Assembly (NCBI RefSeq): GCF_024355225.1
Contig: NZ_VCNH01000008.1
Coordinates: 3,286,001-3,350,000 of the forward strand
From: Roseovarius sp. M141
GTDB lineage: Bacteria; Pseudomonadota; Alphaproteobacteria; Rhodobacterales; Rhodobacteraceae
Reading direction: 5' to 3'
Length of the DNA: 64,000 nucleotides
The position numbers and the translations under genes were made by a program. Shown piece by piece: positions 46,981 to 57,593 of this stretch. Each line of letters begins with the position of its first letter. Within the stretch, counting starts at the first letter, position 1. The notes beneath the pieces are model-generated. The model had not been told where the DNA came from. It made no database searches and worked only from the letters and a program-made list of their open reading frames with translations.

Positions 46981-47418
46981 ATGCCCATTCGCATCGCTGC
47001 CCGCGCCGTCCTGATTCACGACGACCGGCTGCTGCTGGTCAACGCCTTTCCGGGCGCGCGCAGCGATCTGTGGTGCGCGCCTGGCGGCGGCGCAAATATC
47101 CATGAAAGCCTGCCCCAAAGCCTTGAACGCGAGGTGCACGAGGAAACAGGGCTGCGCATTGCCATCGGCGCGCCGTGCCTGATAAATGAATTTCACGCCG
47201 CCCAGCGCGATTTTCATCAGGTGGAAATATTCTTTCGCTGCACGCTGGTCAGCGGCGCATTGGATGCAGGCTGGCGCGACCCCGAGGGCATCGTGACCCG
47301 CCGCCGCTGGTTTGCCGCAGATGAGCTGCCCGATATCCGGCTAAAACCCGACAGCCTGAGGACAATCGCCTTTTCAGACGGCATCGGCTATGATCCACTC
47401 GAGGAAATCGTCGGGTAA
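46981..47418 (+). CDS. Nudix hydrolase
   Basis: 145 residues from the ATG at 46981. The box is [20 protein letters not shown] then ETGL, canonical. It hydrolyses nucleoside diphosphates linked to another group; the substrate is unknown. It ends five bases before the start of the Gre-factor gene. Confidence 0.9.
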   Translation: MPIRIAARAVLIHDDRLLLVNAFPGARSDLWCAPGGGANIHESLPQSLEREVHEETGLRIAIGAPCLINEFHAAQRDFHQVEIFFRCTLVSGALDAGWRDPEGIVTRRRWFAADELPDIRLKPDSLRTIAFSDGIGYDPLEEIVG

Positions 47419-47423
47419 CGCAC

Positions 47424-47927
47424 ATGAACAAGGCCTTCACCAAAGAAGACGACGGCAGCACCACGCCCCAGCGGCTGGACGATCTGCCGATCTCTGCGCA
47501 CCCCAACCACGTCACGCCGCGCGGTCTGGCCCAGCTACATGCCCGCGAGGCCACGCTGGAGGCGGAAATCGCCCGCCTGCGCGCTGCGCCGGACGATCCC
47601 GAAACGCTCTATCCGCTGGCGGTGGCCGAACGTGACTTGCGCTATGTGGCGGCACGGCTTGGCTCGGCCATTCTGGTCGAGCCGCCCGAGGGCGCCTATC
47701 CAAGCGTGCAGTTCGGTGCCGCCGTTGACGTACTGGACGAGGACGGCAAGCCCGCCACCTACACCATCGTCGGCGAGGACGAGGCCGATCCGACACAGGG
47801 CCTGATCGCTGCCCACTCCCCCCTCGCGCGCGCGCTGCTTGAGGCGCAACTGGGCGACGTCGTCGAATGGCCCCGCCCCAGCGGCATGGTCGAACTGGAA
47901 GTGACGCACATCGATAAGGCAGATTAA
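47424..47927 (+). CDS. GreA/GreB family transcription elongation factor
   Basis: 167 residues. The N-terminal half (about residues 30-85) is a coiled-coil hairpin with acidic tip residues Asp57, Asp58 and Glu60, and the C-terminal half is an FKBP-like domain containing TYTIVGEDEADPTQGLIAAH and SPLARALLEAQLGDVV, conserved in Gre factors. It probably enters the RNA polymerase secondary channel to trigger transcript cleavage. Coiled-coil tip details differ from E. coli GreA, so another secondary-channel function is possible. Confidence 0.85.
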   Translation: MNKAFTKEDDGSTTPQRLDDLPISAHPNHVTPRGLAQLHAREATLEAEIARLRAAPDDPETLYPLAVAERDLRYVAARLGSAILVEPPEGAYPSVQFGAAVDVLDEDGKPATYTIVGEDEADPTQGLIAAHSPLARALLEAQLGDVVEWPRPSGMVELEVTHIDKAD

Positions 47928-47941
47928 CCCCGCCCCCACCG

Positions 47942-48433
47942 CTACATCGCGCCGAACGCGGCAGGATAGCTCAGCGCCGCCTGCGGCGCATCCTCGCCCG
48001 GCCCCGCGATCAACGTCTGAGCGACCGGATAGGGCGTTGTCAGCCGCGACGCCCGCGTGGCGTTGAAACCTGCGCGTTCGTAAAACGGCACCTGCCCCAG
48101 CACGGCGACATAGGTGCCGCTGCGCCGCGCCCATTCTGCCAGCATGCCGATCAACCGCCGCCCATGCCCCGCGCCCTGCCAGTCCGGGTCGATCGCGACC
48201 GGGGCAAGACACAGCCAGCCCTCGGGGGCGTCCATGCGCGACAGGGCGTAATACCCCACGATGCCGCCCTGAAATGGCAGCACCACCTCGCCCGCGACAG
48301 CGCCCGATTTGCGCAGCGCCTGCACCAAACGCGCCTCGCCGTCCCCGCCAAAGGCCCGCTGCAGCAGCGCGCCAACGGCAGGTTCCTCGCCGCGCCGCAT
48401 CTCGCGACTGAATTCAGGAAATCTAAGAATCAT
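47942..48433 (-). CDS. GNAT family N-acetyltransferase
   Basis: 163 residues from the ATG at 48433; an upstream ATG at 48457 is possible. The acetyl-CoA motif is VAIDPDWQGAGHGRRLI at about residues 75-91, and GQVPFYERAGF follows, the YhbS pattern. The substrate is unknown. It converges with the Gre-factor gene, with 14 bases between stops. Confidence 0.87.
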   Translation of the reverse strand: MILRFPEFSREMRRGEEPAVGALLQRAFGGDGEARLVQALRKSGAVAGEVVLPFQGGIVGYYALSRMDAPEGWLCLAPVAIDPDWQGAGHGRRLIGMLAEWARRSGTYVAVLGQVPFYERAGFNATRASRLTTPYPVAQTLIAGPGEDAPQAALSYPAAFGAM

Positions 48434-48542
48434 CGCCCTTCCCATCACACCGCACACGCCTCAGGCGAGTAGCGCTTTCTTTTTGCCATAAATATCCCCG
48501 CCGGAGGCATAAATCTCTTTTGGTGGAACATCTGCCACACGA

Positions 48543-48570
48543 AAAAGGGGCCGCCAGAAAGGCGACCCCC
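48543..48570 (-). terminator. Terminator of the groESL operon
   Basis: On the minus strand GGGGTCGCC pairs with GGCGGCCCC around TTTCT, followed by TTTTTC. It lies about 50 bases after the groEL stop. A second hairpin (GGTTTTCGCC/AGGCGAAACC, 48597-48616) lies right after the stop codon. Confidence 0.8.
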
Positions 48571-48616
48571 GTAGTCTCGGCTTTGGGTGGTAGTTCGGTT
48601 TTCGCCAGGCGAAACC

Positions 48617-50263
<1,647 letters not shown>

Positions 50264-50303
50264 TCAATTCCTTCGAATTAGTGTGTCAGGTTAATGCACG
50301 CCT

Positions 50304-50315
50304 GCCCCGTGGGGC
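50304..50315 (-). other. Hairpin between groES and groEL
   Basis: GCCCC (50304-50308) and GGGGC (50311-50315) form a short perfect palindrome in the intercistronic gap, of a kind that affects differential groES/groEL stability. Confidence 0.3.
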
Positions 50316-50334
50316 GGCGCAGCATCGCGCGATA

Positions 50335-50622
50335 TCAGGCCATTTTGCCCAGAATATCGCTCTCCTTCATGATCAGCAGCTCTTCGCTGTCGATCGTGAT
50401 CTCGGTGCCGGACCATTTGCCGAACAGGACGCGATCACCGGCCTTCACGGCCATTTCGATCAGCTCGCCATTGTCCTTGCGTGCGCCTTCGCCAACCGAG
50501 ACGATTTCGCCTTCGCTGGGCTTTTCTTTGGCGCTGTCGGGAATGATCAGGCCGCCTTTGGTTTTCTCGTCGCCTTCAATGCGGCGAACGAGGACGCGGT
50601 CGTGCAGCGGAGTAAATGCCAT
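50335..50622 (-). CDS. groS: Co-chaperonin GroES
   Basis: 95 residues, normal for GroES. It caps the GroEL cavity. The mobile loop is [19 protein letters not shown] and the N-terminal [13 protein letters not shown] is typical. TAAGGAG precedes the ATG. First gene of the heat-shock operon controlled by CIRCE. Confidence 0.99.
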   Translation of the reverse strand: MAFTPLHDRVLVRRIEGDEKTKGGLIIPDSAKEKPSEGEIVSVGEGARKDNGELIEMAVKAGDRVLFGKWSGTEITIDSEELLIMKESDILGKMA

Positions 50623-50674
50623 CTCTGAGGCTCCTTAGCTCAAAGTTACGTTTCTGTGGCCCGGATGCGGGCCG

Positions 50675-50701
50675 TTAGCACTCACCCAAGGCGAGTGCTA
50701 A
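50675..50701 (-). promoter_or_regulatory. CIRCE operator of HrcA
   Basis: TTAGCACTC (50675-50683), a 9-base spacer and GAGTGCTAA (50693-50701) match the CIRCE consensus exactly. HrcA binds here and represses groESL until heat shock. It sits directly downstream of the -10 box. Confidence 0.97.
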
Positions 50702-50708
50702 CGATGGG

Positions 50709-50737
50709 TAGTTAGGCAGCCCGCAGCGCTGTGTCAA
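50709..50737 (-). promoter_or_regulatory. Promoter of groESL
   Basis: On the minus strand TTGACA (50732-50737) and TAACTA (50709-50714) with a 17-base spacer match the housekeeping sigma consensus closely. CIRCE overlaps the expected transcription start. Confidence 0.8.
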
Positions 50738-50809
50738 CTGCTTCGTGATCTAAACATTTATACGATGACGCAGTCCGCCGATGCCCGCCACGTCCAGCTA
50801 TCTGCGCAA

Positions 50810-51496
50810 TTAGCCGACTGTCGGCAGTTCGGGCATGTGAACCGCTGTCGTGCCCAGCATGGCGACCCCTGCGTCGCTCAGCGCATAGATGCCGCGACTG
50901 GCGCGATAGAACCAGCCGTGATGATTGTCCGCCATGATCTGCCGCGCCCGCCCCACCCCGGTTTCGCGCGCTACATCGGCGCCTTTCGACGCACCTGCGC
51001 CCGCCAGATATGCCGCGCAGGTCAGCGCGTCCTGCCGGTAGGACGTCATCACCTGCCCGTTGGTGCCGCCCGGTGTCGGATCACCGCTGCGCGTGTCGAA
51101 TTCGGCCACCAGCCGCGCGCGTTTCTTGGGCGATCTGCGCGGCTGGAACGGTCCCGGCGCCGCATGTTCCTGCACGGTCCCGTCCTCGAACTGAACCGAC
51201 AGAACCCCCAGTCCGAGCCGACGGCACAGGCCGATATTGCCCTTGAATGCGCGCCAGCCCGCCTTGCCGCGCCAGCGCGGCACCGCGACATAGACCAGAT
51301 CGCACACCGCCTGCCGCGCCACGGCCTGTTGCAGTAACACCAGCGAAAATCCCAGCTTCAGTTCGACGATCAGTAGCGCACCGCCCTTGCGCGCGACGAC
51401 ATCGGCGGCGCCGACCTCGCCCTTGACACTATGGCCCTGCGCCTCCAGCCAAGCCTTCACCGGCGCGTACAGATCGGTTTCGACAGGTTTTTGCAT
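50810..51496 (-). CDS. DUF2161 family putative PD-(D/E)XK-type nuclease
   Basis: 228 residues from the ATG at 51496. The nuclease-like core is at residues 5-55: an acidic TDLYAPVKAWLEAQG, then VGAADVVARKGGALLIVELKLGF, in which the D and ELK are the likely PD-(D/E)XK residues. The remainder is a helical C-terminal domain. The family (COG5482) is uncharacterised; the nuclease idea is from fold prediction by family and is unproven. Divergent from the pyrophosphatase gene. Confidence 0.82.
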   Translation of the reverse strand: MQKPVETDLYAPVKAWLEAQGHSVKGEVGAADVVARKGGALLIVELKLGFSLVLLQQAVARQAVCDLVYVAVPRWRGKAGWRAFKGNIGLCRRLGLGVLSVQFEDGTVQEHAAPGPFQPRRSPKKRARLVAEFDTRSGDPTPGGTNGQVMTSYRQDALTCAAYLAGAGASKGADVARETGVGRARQIMADNHHGWFYRASRGIYALSDAGVAMLGTTAVHMPELPTVG

Positions 51497-51597
51497 GCGC
51501 CGCATCGTGGCCGGACCGCGCCCCCGTGACAAGCCCGCATCGCCCCCCTATAAGACGCCCAAATTCGCAACAGTTTCGCATTCAAGGACCGCAGCCC

Positions 51598-52518
51598 ATG
51601 ACAACGCTCGTTTTCGGCCACACATCGCCCGACACGGACAGCACCGGATCGCCCATCGTCTGGGCATGGTATCTGAGCGAGATCAAAGGCATCGACGCCC
51701 AGCCGGTGCTGCTGGGACAGCCCAATACCGAAGCCGCGTTCATGCTGAAACGCTGGGACCTGGACACGCCTCGGATCATCGCGGATGTCGACGACGGCCA
51801 GCCCGTCGTCATCGTCGACACCAACAACCCCGCCGAGTTGCCCGCCAATATCGACAACGCCGATATCCGCAGCATCATCGACCATCACCGTCTGGTCGGC
51901 GGGCTGGAAACGCTGGGCCCGCTGGAAATCCGGATCGAGCCTATGGCCTGCACGGCCACCATCATGTGGAAGATGATCGGCAAGGACATGGCGCAGATGC
52001 CCGAGGGCGTGAAGGGCGCGATGCTGTCGTGCATCCTCAGCGACACGCTGGAATTCCGCAGCCCGACCACCACGGACGAGGACAAGGCGATCGCCCATGA
52101 TCTGGCATCGGATCTGGGCATCGACATCGGCGATTATGCGGCCCAGATGTTCGCCGCCAAATCAGACGTCTCGGCCTTTACCGACGCCGAACTGCTGCGC
52201 ATGGACAGCAAGGAGTTCGAGCTGCCCGGCGCCAAATTCCGCGTCTCGGTGCTGGAAACGACGGCGCCCAAGGTGGTTCTGGACCGCAAGGACAGCCTGA
52301 TGCAGACGATGCAGACGGTCGCCGCCGAGGATGGCGTCGATCAGGTGCTATTGTTCGTCGTCGACATCCTGAACGAAGAGGCGACGCTGCTGATCCCCAA
52401 CGACATGGTGAAAACGCTGGCCGAGAAGTCCTTTGGCATCGCACCCACGGGCGACACTGTGATCCTGCCCGGCGTGATGAGCCGGAAAAAGCAGATCATC
52501 CCCAGCCTCAAGATCTGA
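51598..52518 (+). CDS. ppaC: Manganese-dependent inorganic pyrophosphatase (family II)
   Basis: 306 residues. It hydrolyses pyrophosphate to phosphate using manganese or cobalt. The DHH-family motifs are GHTSPDTDSTGSP at residues 6-18, VDTNNPAE near residue 75 and SIIDHHRLVGG near residue 99. The C-terminal DHHA2 domain ends with SRKKQIIPSL, the substrate-binding SRKKQ motif. Start ATG at 51598; the longer open frame upstream is across the gap. Confidence 0.96.
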   Translation: MTTLVFGHTSPDTDSTGSPIVWAWYLSEIKGIDAQPVLLGQPNTEAAFMLKRWDLDTPRIIADVDDGQPVVIVDTNNPAELPANIDNADIRSIIDHHRLVGGLETLGPLEIRIEPMACTATIMWKMIGKDMAQMPEGVKGAMLSCILSDTLEFRSPTTTDEDKAIAHDLASDLGIDIGDYAAQMFAAKSDVSAFTDAELLRMDSKEFELPGAKFRVSVLETTAPKVVLDRKDSLMQTMQTVAAEDGVDQVLLFVVDILNEEATLLIPNDMVKTLAEKSFGIAPTGDTVILPGVMSRKKQIIPSLKI

Positions 52519-52598
52519 CGCGGGGGCCGGGCATCGGCCACCCGGCGGCGCTGCTCTGACCCGCGCCGCAAACGACTGTTCGCGAGGATTCGGCGCCG

Positions 52599-53477
52599 TC
52601 AGCGCTCTACCTCGATGGTGACATGCCCGATAGCGTGCCGCTCTTGCAGGCGTTCGCGGATCGCAGTCTTGACGGTAGTTGCATCGCTGCCCGCGTCCAG
52701 CTCGACGACCATCGTAACCATGGGCCGCTCCTGCGTGACCGACCAGGCGTGAACGTGGCGCACATCGCGCAGCCCCGGCACCTCGGCGCACAGGTCTGCG
52801 ACCACGTCGCGCCGGTCAAACCCGTCGGGGGCGCCCTCCAGCAGGATGTGCCCGCTCTGTGCCACCACCTTCCACGCCGAGCGCAGGATGATCACAGCAA
52901 CCAGCACCGACAGGATCGGATCAATCGGTGTCCAGCCGGTCCAAATGATCACCAGCGCCGCCACCAACGCCGCGACTGATCCCAGCAAGTCGCCCATCAC
53001 ATGCAATGCAGCGGCGCGCACGTTCAGATTCTCGCCTGCGCCGCCGCGCGTCAGCACCAGAAAGGCAAGGATATTGACCAGCAGACCGCCCAGCGCGACC
53101 CAGATCATGACGCCGCCCAGCACTTCCTGCGGATCGTTCAGGCGCTGGATCGCCTCCCACAGGATCCAGCCCGCGATGACAAACAGCGACATGCCGTTGA
53201 CGAAGGCCGCCAGCACCGAAAACCGGTCAAACCCGTAGGTCCGCTTCCAGTCGGCAGGACGGCGGGCCAGCCGGAACGCCAGCCATGCCAGCATCAGCGA
53301 CGCGAAATCGGTCAGCATATGCCCCGCATCCGCAATCAGCGCGAGCGAGCCCGAGATGACGCCGCCGACCACCTCGGCCACCATGAAGGTGCCGGTCAAC
53401 GCGGCGGCGATGGCGATTTTCGTCTCGTTCTTCGGGATATGCGAATGGTCATGGCTGTGGCCTGAATGATCATGCAT
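52599..53477 (-). CDS. Cation diffusion facilitator family metal exporter
   Basis: 292 residues from the ATG at 53477. The N-terminus is histidine-rich (MHDHSGHSHDHSH), typical of ZitB/CzcD. About six membrane segments; the metal-site motif DAGHMLTDFASL is in the second segment region at about residue 50. A C-terminal cytoplasmic domain of about 90 residues follows. It exports zinc and probably cobalt or cadmium by proton antiport. Divergent from the HAD gene. Confidence 0.92.
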   Translation of the reverse strand: MHDHSGHSHDHSHIPKNETKIAIAAALTGTFMVAEVVGGVISGSLALIADAGHMLTDFASLMLAWLAFRLARRPADWKRTYGFDRFSVLAAFVNGMSLFVIAGWILWEAIQRLNDPQEVLGGVMIWVALGGLLVNILAFLVLTRGGAGENLNVRAAALHVMGDLLGSVAALVAALVIIWTGWTPIDPILSVLVAVIILRSAWKVVAQSGHILLEGAPDGFDRRDVVADLCAEVPGLRDVRHVHAWSVTQERPMVTMVVELDAGSDATTVKTAIRERLQERHAIGHVTIEVER

Positions 53478-53595
53478 GATGTCGCTCCTTCGCCGCTCAT
53501 CTAGCGCGGGGGTGCAACGGGCTGCAACCGGACTCGGCTCTGGCCTCGGGCGCCTCCGCCTGCCATATCTGAAACCAACGCCGAAGGGAGGCCCC

Positions 53596-54471
53596 ATGAC
53601 CCAGATCATCCAATCGCTCGCCGACGTGTCCAGCCGCTACGACGCGCTGTTCGTCGATCTGTGGGGCTGCCTGCACAATGGCGTCACCGCCTATCCCGAC
53701 GCCGTCGCCGCGATGCGGATCTACCGCGCGGGCGGCGGCACGGTGGTGCTGGTGACCAACTCACCCAAACCGCGCAAGGGGGTGGCGGCGCAGCTGCATG
53801 AATTCGGCGTGCCGGACGATGCCTATGACGCCATCGCCACCTCGGGCGATTCAGCCCGCGCCGCAATGTTTCGCGGTGTTGTCGGCGACAAGGTCTATTT
53901 CATGGGCGAACCTGCCCGTGACGAGGGCTTCTTTGCGCCTATGGAGGTGATCGACGACCCCGCACCCATCACCCGCGTGCCGCTGGACCGCGCCACCGGC
54001 ATCGTCTGCTGCGGCCCGTTCGATCCGCTGGCCGACCCGGCGGTGAACCGCGCCGATTTCCTCTATGCCAAGCAAAAGGGGATGAAGCTGCTCTGCGCGA
54101 ACCCCGATATCGTGGTGGATCGCGGCGATGTGCGCGAGTGGTGCGCCGGCGCGCTGGCGCAGCTTTATACCGAAATGGGCGGCGAGAGCCTGTATTTCGG
54201 CAAACCGCATCCGCCGATCTACGATCTGGCGCGCCGCCGACTGGCCGCCCTTGGCAAGGATATCGCCGAAGCGGACATTCTGGCGATTGGTGACGGAATC
54301 GGCACCGACATTGCAGGCGCGATGGGCGAGAATATCGATTCGCTGTTCATCACCGGCGGGCTGGCCGCATCCGAGACGAACGCCGACGATCAACCCAACC
54401 CCGCGCGGCTGGAGGCATATCTGGCACAGAAAATGGCGTCTCCGACCTATACAATAGGGCATTTGCGCTAA
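53596..54471 (+). CDS. HAD-superfamily hydrolase, TIGR01459 type
   Basis: 291 residues from the ATG at 53596 with GAAGGGAGG upstream. The HAD motif I is FVDLWGCLHNG at about residues 19-29 (DxWG form), motif II VLVTNSPKPR, and motif III/IV GDGIGTDIAGAMG. It is a NagD-like phosphatase family of unknown substrate, common in alphaproteobacteria. Confidence 0.9.
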   Translation: MTQIIQSLADVSSRYDALFVDLWGCLHNGVTAYPDAVAAMRIYRAGGGTVVLVTNSPKPRKGVAAQLHEFGVPDDAYDAIATSGDSARAAMFRGVVGDKVYFMGEPARDEGFFAPMEVIDDPAPITRVPLDRATGIVCCGPFDPLADPAVNRADFLYAKQKGMKLLCANPDIVVDRGDVREWCAGALAQLYTEMGGESLYFGKPHPPIYDLARRRLAALGKDIAEADILAIGDGIGTDIAGAMGENIDSLFITGGLAASETNADDQPNPARLEAYLAQKMASPTYTIGHLR

Positions 54472-54524
54472 AGGCCGGGCCGCTCACGGCGCAATAATTA
54501 GCCAGGTACGGACTCCTTTAGGGG

Positions 54525-54552
54525 TTGATTTTCTGCGCCTGCGAAGTAATAA
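54525..54552 (+). promoter_or_regulatory. Predicted promoter of the MaoC gene
   Basis: TTGATT (54525-54530) and TAATAA (54547-54552) with a 16-base spacer, about 60 bases before the MaoC ATG. A GC-rich hairpin (GGCG/CGCC, near 54566-54579) lies in the expected leader. Confidence 0.4.
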
Positions 54553-54613
54553 AGTTCCAATATGCGGCGCCTCGGCGCCTTATTGTTACCCACAGGACCA
54601 CCCGGAGGGCCTC

Positions 54614-55057
54614 ATGTTGGACAACATGCCACGCGGCACGATCTGCATCGAAGACATCGAGATGGGCATGACGCGCCACCTGCGCAAAGTCATTACCGAC
54701 CGCGATATCGAGCTGTTCGCCGAGGTTTCGACCGACCGTAATCCGGTGCATATGGACGATGAATATGCCCGCGACACCATATTCGAGGGACGCATCGCGC
54801 ATGGCATGCTGACCGCCGGCCTCATCTCGGCCGTGATTGGCGAACAGCTGCCGGGCCATGGCACCGTTTACATGGGCCAGTCGCTGAAGTTCCTCGCCCC
54901 GGTCCGCCCCGGCGACATGGTCCATGCCGAGGTCGAGGTGATTTCCATCGATCACGCCAAGCGGCGCGTCGGGCTGGACTGCCGCTGCATGGTCAACGGC
55001 AAGAAGGTCCTGATCGGCGAGGCGATGGTCATGGCCCCCTCCCGCAAGTTCGACTAG
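54614..55057 (+). CDS. MaoC-like (R)-specific enoyl-CoA hydratase
   Basis: 147 residues, a single hotdog domain. The catalytic Asp and His are in STDRNPVHMDDEYA at about residues 39-52, followed by GRIAHGMLTAGLIS. This PhaJ-type enzyme hydrates trans-2-enoyl-CoA to the (R)-3-hydroxyacyl-CoA, possibly for polyhydroxyalkanoate or fatty-acid metabolism. GGAGGG lies 6-7 bases before the ATG. Confidence 0.93.
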   Translation: MLDNMPRGTICIEDIEMGMTRHLRKVITDRDIELFAEVSTDRNPVHMDDEYARDTIFEGRIAHGMLTAGLISAVIGEQLPGHGTVYMGQSLKFLAPVRPGDMVHAEVEVISIDHAKRRVGLDCRCMVNGKKVLIGEAMVMAPSRKFD

Positions 55058-55134
55058 CGCAAAACCCGCCCCACAGTCGCGTGACGTGCGCATCCATGCT
55101 TGCGTAGCAGGATGCGCCACGCTACGCCTTCGCC

Positions 55135-56073
55135 ATGCGTATTTTCCACGATTACAAGGCCGTCCCGGCCTCTGCCAAGGGCGCCAGCGCCGCTATCGGT
55201 AATTTCGACGGCGTGCATCTGGGCCACCGTACCGTTATTGATCTGGCACGCGATGCCGGCGCCGTGTCAGGCGCGCCGCTGGGCATCGTCACCTTCACGC
55301 CCCACCCGCGCGAACACTTTGCCCCGGACGCCCCGCCCTTTCGCCTGATGAGCCCCGGCGCCCGCGCCAACCGTCTGGCCAAGCTGGGGGTGGAAACCCT
55401 GTTCGAGCTGCCCTTTGACGCGGCCATGGCCGCGCTGTCCCCCCGCGAATTTGCGCAAAGCGTGATCGCCGACGGGCTGAGCCTGCGCCATCTGGTAGTG
55501 GGCAAGGATTTCTGCTTTGGCAAGGGGCGCGCCGGCAATGCCGAAATGCTGTCCGGATACGGCGCCGAGATGGGCTTTGACGTGACCATCGCGGATCTTC
55601 TGGTGGCTGAGGGCAGTCAGGTCAGTTCGACCGCGATCCGGCGCGCGCTGGGCGAGGGGCGCGTTCAGGACGCGGCCGTGATGCTGGGCCACTGGCACCG
55701 GATCGAAGGAACGGTCATGGGCGGGTTCAAGCGCGGCCGCGAGCTGGGCTATCCGACGGCCAACATGTCGATTGCGGGGCTGCATCCGCCGCGCTTTGGC
55801 GTGTATGCCGTTCTGGTCGACGTTCTGAACGGTCCACATCTGGGACAATATACCGGCGCGGCCTCGCTGGGTGTGCGCCCGATGTTCGAGGGCGAGGTAC
55901 CCAATCTGGAAACGTTCCTGTTTGATTTCTCCGGCGATCTTTACGGCGCCGATCTGTCGGTCGCGCTGGTTGAATACCTGCGCCCCGAGGCAAAGTTCGA
56001 CAGCCTTGAGGCGTTCATCGCCCAGATGGATGCCGACTGCGCCAAGGCCCGCAGCATACTGGACGCGCTATGA
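55135..56073 (+). CDS. ribF: Bifunctional riboflavin kinase / FAD synthetase
   Basis: 312 residues. The N-terminal FAD synthetase half has IGNFDGVHLGHRTVI at about residues 17-31 and VVGKDFCFGKGRAG near residue 121; the C-terminal flavokinase half starts near RIEGTVMGGFKRGRELGYPTA with the PTAN motif. It turns riboflavin to FMN then FAD. It overlaps the YcgN gene by ATGA, giving a coupled ribF-ycgN-ltaE unit. Confidence 0.97.
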   Translation: MRIFHDYKAVPASAKGASAAIGNFDGVHLGHRTVIDLARDAGAVSGAPLGIVTFTPHPREHFAPDAPPFRLMSPGARANRLAKLGVETLFELPFDAAMAALSPREFAQSVIADGLSLRHLVVGKDFCFGKGRAGNAEMLSGYGAEMGFDVTIADLLVAEGSQVSSTAIRRALGEGRVQDAAVMLGHWHRIEGTVMGGFKRGRELGYPTANMSIAGLHPPRFGVYAVLVDVLNGPHLGQYTGAASLGVRPMFEGEVPNLETFLFDFSGDLYGADLSVALVEYLRPEAKFDSLEAFIAQMDADCAKARSILDAL

Positions 56074-56525
56074 GTCCCCCGCTGCGCCCCCGATTTTGGG
56101 AGGATACGCCCATCACCCGCATGACGCGCCCCGAATGGGAGGCGCTGTGCGACGGCTGCGGCAAATGCTGCATGAACAAGCTGGAGGACGAGGATACCGG
56201 CGAGGTCGTGATGACCCGCGTCGCCTGTCGCCTGTTCGACGATACCACCTGCCGCTGTGCGCAATACCCGATTCGCCACCAGTTCGTGCCCGAATGCATC
56301 GTGCTGAAGCCCACGAATATGGACACAAACCTGTATTGGATGCCCGAAACCTGCGCTTACAAGCTGCTGTGGCAGGGCAAGAAGCTATACGATTGGCATC
56401 CGCTGATTTCCGGCGATCCACAAAGCGTTCATGACGCGGGCGTCTCGATGCAAAGCCGGACCGTCCCCGAATTTGAAATCGACGAGGACGACTGGGAAGA
56501 CCATGTCATAGAGGAACCGACCTGA
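56070..56525 (+). CDS. YcgN family cysteine-cluster protein (UPF0260)
   Basis: 151 residues with a conserved Cys cluster: CDGCGKCCMNK at about residues 27-37, then TRVACRLFDDTTCRCAQY. The family is probably metal or iron-sulfur binding; its function is unproven. It overlaps ribF by four bases and shares one base with the threonine aldolase gene (TGATG). Confidence 0.9.
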   Translation: MSPPLRPRFWEDTPITRMTRPEWEALCDGCGKCCMNKLEDEDTGEVVMTRVACRLFDDTTCRCAQYPIRHQFVPECIVLKPTNMDTNLYWMPETCAYKLLWQGKKLYDWHPLISGDPQSVHDAGVSMQSRTVPEFEIDEDDWEDHVIEEPT

Positions 56526-57565
56526 TGTATTTTGCCTCCGACAACAGCGGCCCGATGCATCCTGCCGTGGCGCGGGCGATGATGGCCGCCGATAGTGGCT
56601 ATCAGCCCAGCTATGGCACCGATCCCATCATGGACGGCGTGCGCGCGCAGATCCGCGAGCTGTTCGAGGCACCCGAAGCCGCAGTTTATCTGGTCGCCAC
56701 CGGCACCGCAGCCAACGCGCTGGCGCTGGGGACGCTCACCCAGCCGTGGCAGGCGGTGTTCTGCACGCCGCTGGCCCATATCAACGTCGATGAATGTCAC
56801 GCCCCCGAATTTTACACCGGCGGCGCCAAGCTGAGCCTTGTAGGCAGTGGTGACAAGATGGACGCGGCCGGGCTGCGCGCCCGGATCGAAGGCTGGACCA
56901 AGGGCGATGTGCATACCTCGCAGCGCGGGCCGGTGCAGATCACGCAGGTCACCGAAATGGGGCGTCTTTATACGCTGGAGGAAATGCGCGCCCTGACCGG
57001 GGTGGCGCGTGAGTACGGGTTGCCCACGTTTCTGGACGGGGCGCGGTTCGCCAATGCGCTGGTCGCCTTGGACTGCACTCCCGCCGACATGACATGGAAG
57101 GCGGGGATCGACGCGCTCAGCCTTGGTGGCACGAAAAACGGCTGCGCCGGGGTCGAGGCGGTGATTTTCTTTGATCCCGCCCATGCGTGGGAATTCGAGC
57201 TGCGCCGCAAGCGCGGCGCGCATCTGTTTTCCAAGCATCGTTACCTGTCAGCGCAGATGCAGGGCTATCTGGACGGCGGCACATGGCTGGACGCCGCCCG
57301 CGCCGCCAACGCGAACGCCGCCCGGCTCGCCGCCGGCCTGCGCGATGTGGCCGGGCTGGAGTTTGTCGAAGAGCCCGAGGCGAACATGATCTTCGCAACC
57401 CTGCCCCGCCACCAGCATCAGCGGTTGCACGCGGCGGGTGCAGTCTATGGACTCTGGGGCGATCTGGAGGGCGATGCAGACGAACGCCTGATGATGCGGC
57501 TGGTCTGCGACTGGTCGATCACACACGAGATGATCGACGATTTTCTGGCGCTGGCAAAGGGCTGA
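56525..57565 (+). CDS. ltaE: Low-specificity L-threonine aldolase
   Basis: 346 residues. It is a PLP enzyme splitting threonine or allo-threonine to glycine and acetaldehyde. The PLP-binding Lys is in LSLGGTKNGC, and the N-terminal FASDNSGPMHPAVARAM and the HINVDECHAPE region match. It ends the ribF operon. Confidence 0.94.
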   Translation: MYFASDNSGPMHPAVARAMMAADSGYQPSYGTDPIMDGVRAQIRELFEAPEAAVYLVATGTAANALALGTLTQPWQAVFCTPLAHINVDECHAPEFYTGGAKLSLVGSGDKMDAAGLRARIEGWTKGDVHTSQRGPVQITQVTEMGRLYTLEEMRALTGVAREYGLPTFLDGARFANALVALDCTPADMTWKAGIDALSLGGTKNGCAGVEAVIFFDPAHAWEFELRRKRGAHLFSKHRYLSAQMQGYLDGGTWLDAARAANANAARLAAGLRDVAGLEFVEEPEANMIFATLPRHQHQRLHAAGAVYGLWGDLEGDADERLMMRLVCDWSITHEMIDDFLALAKG

Positions 57566-57593
57566 AACGCAGCCGGGGAGAGCCACTCCCGGT

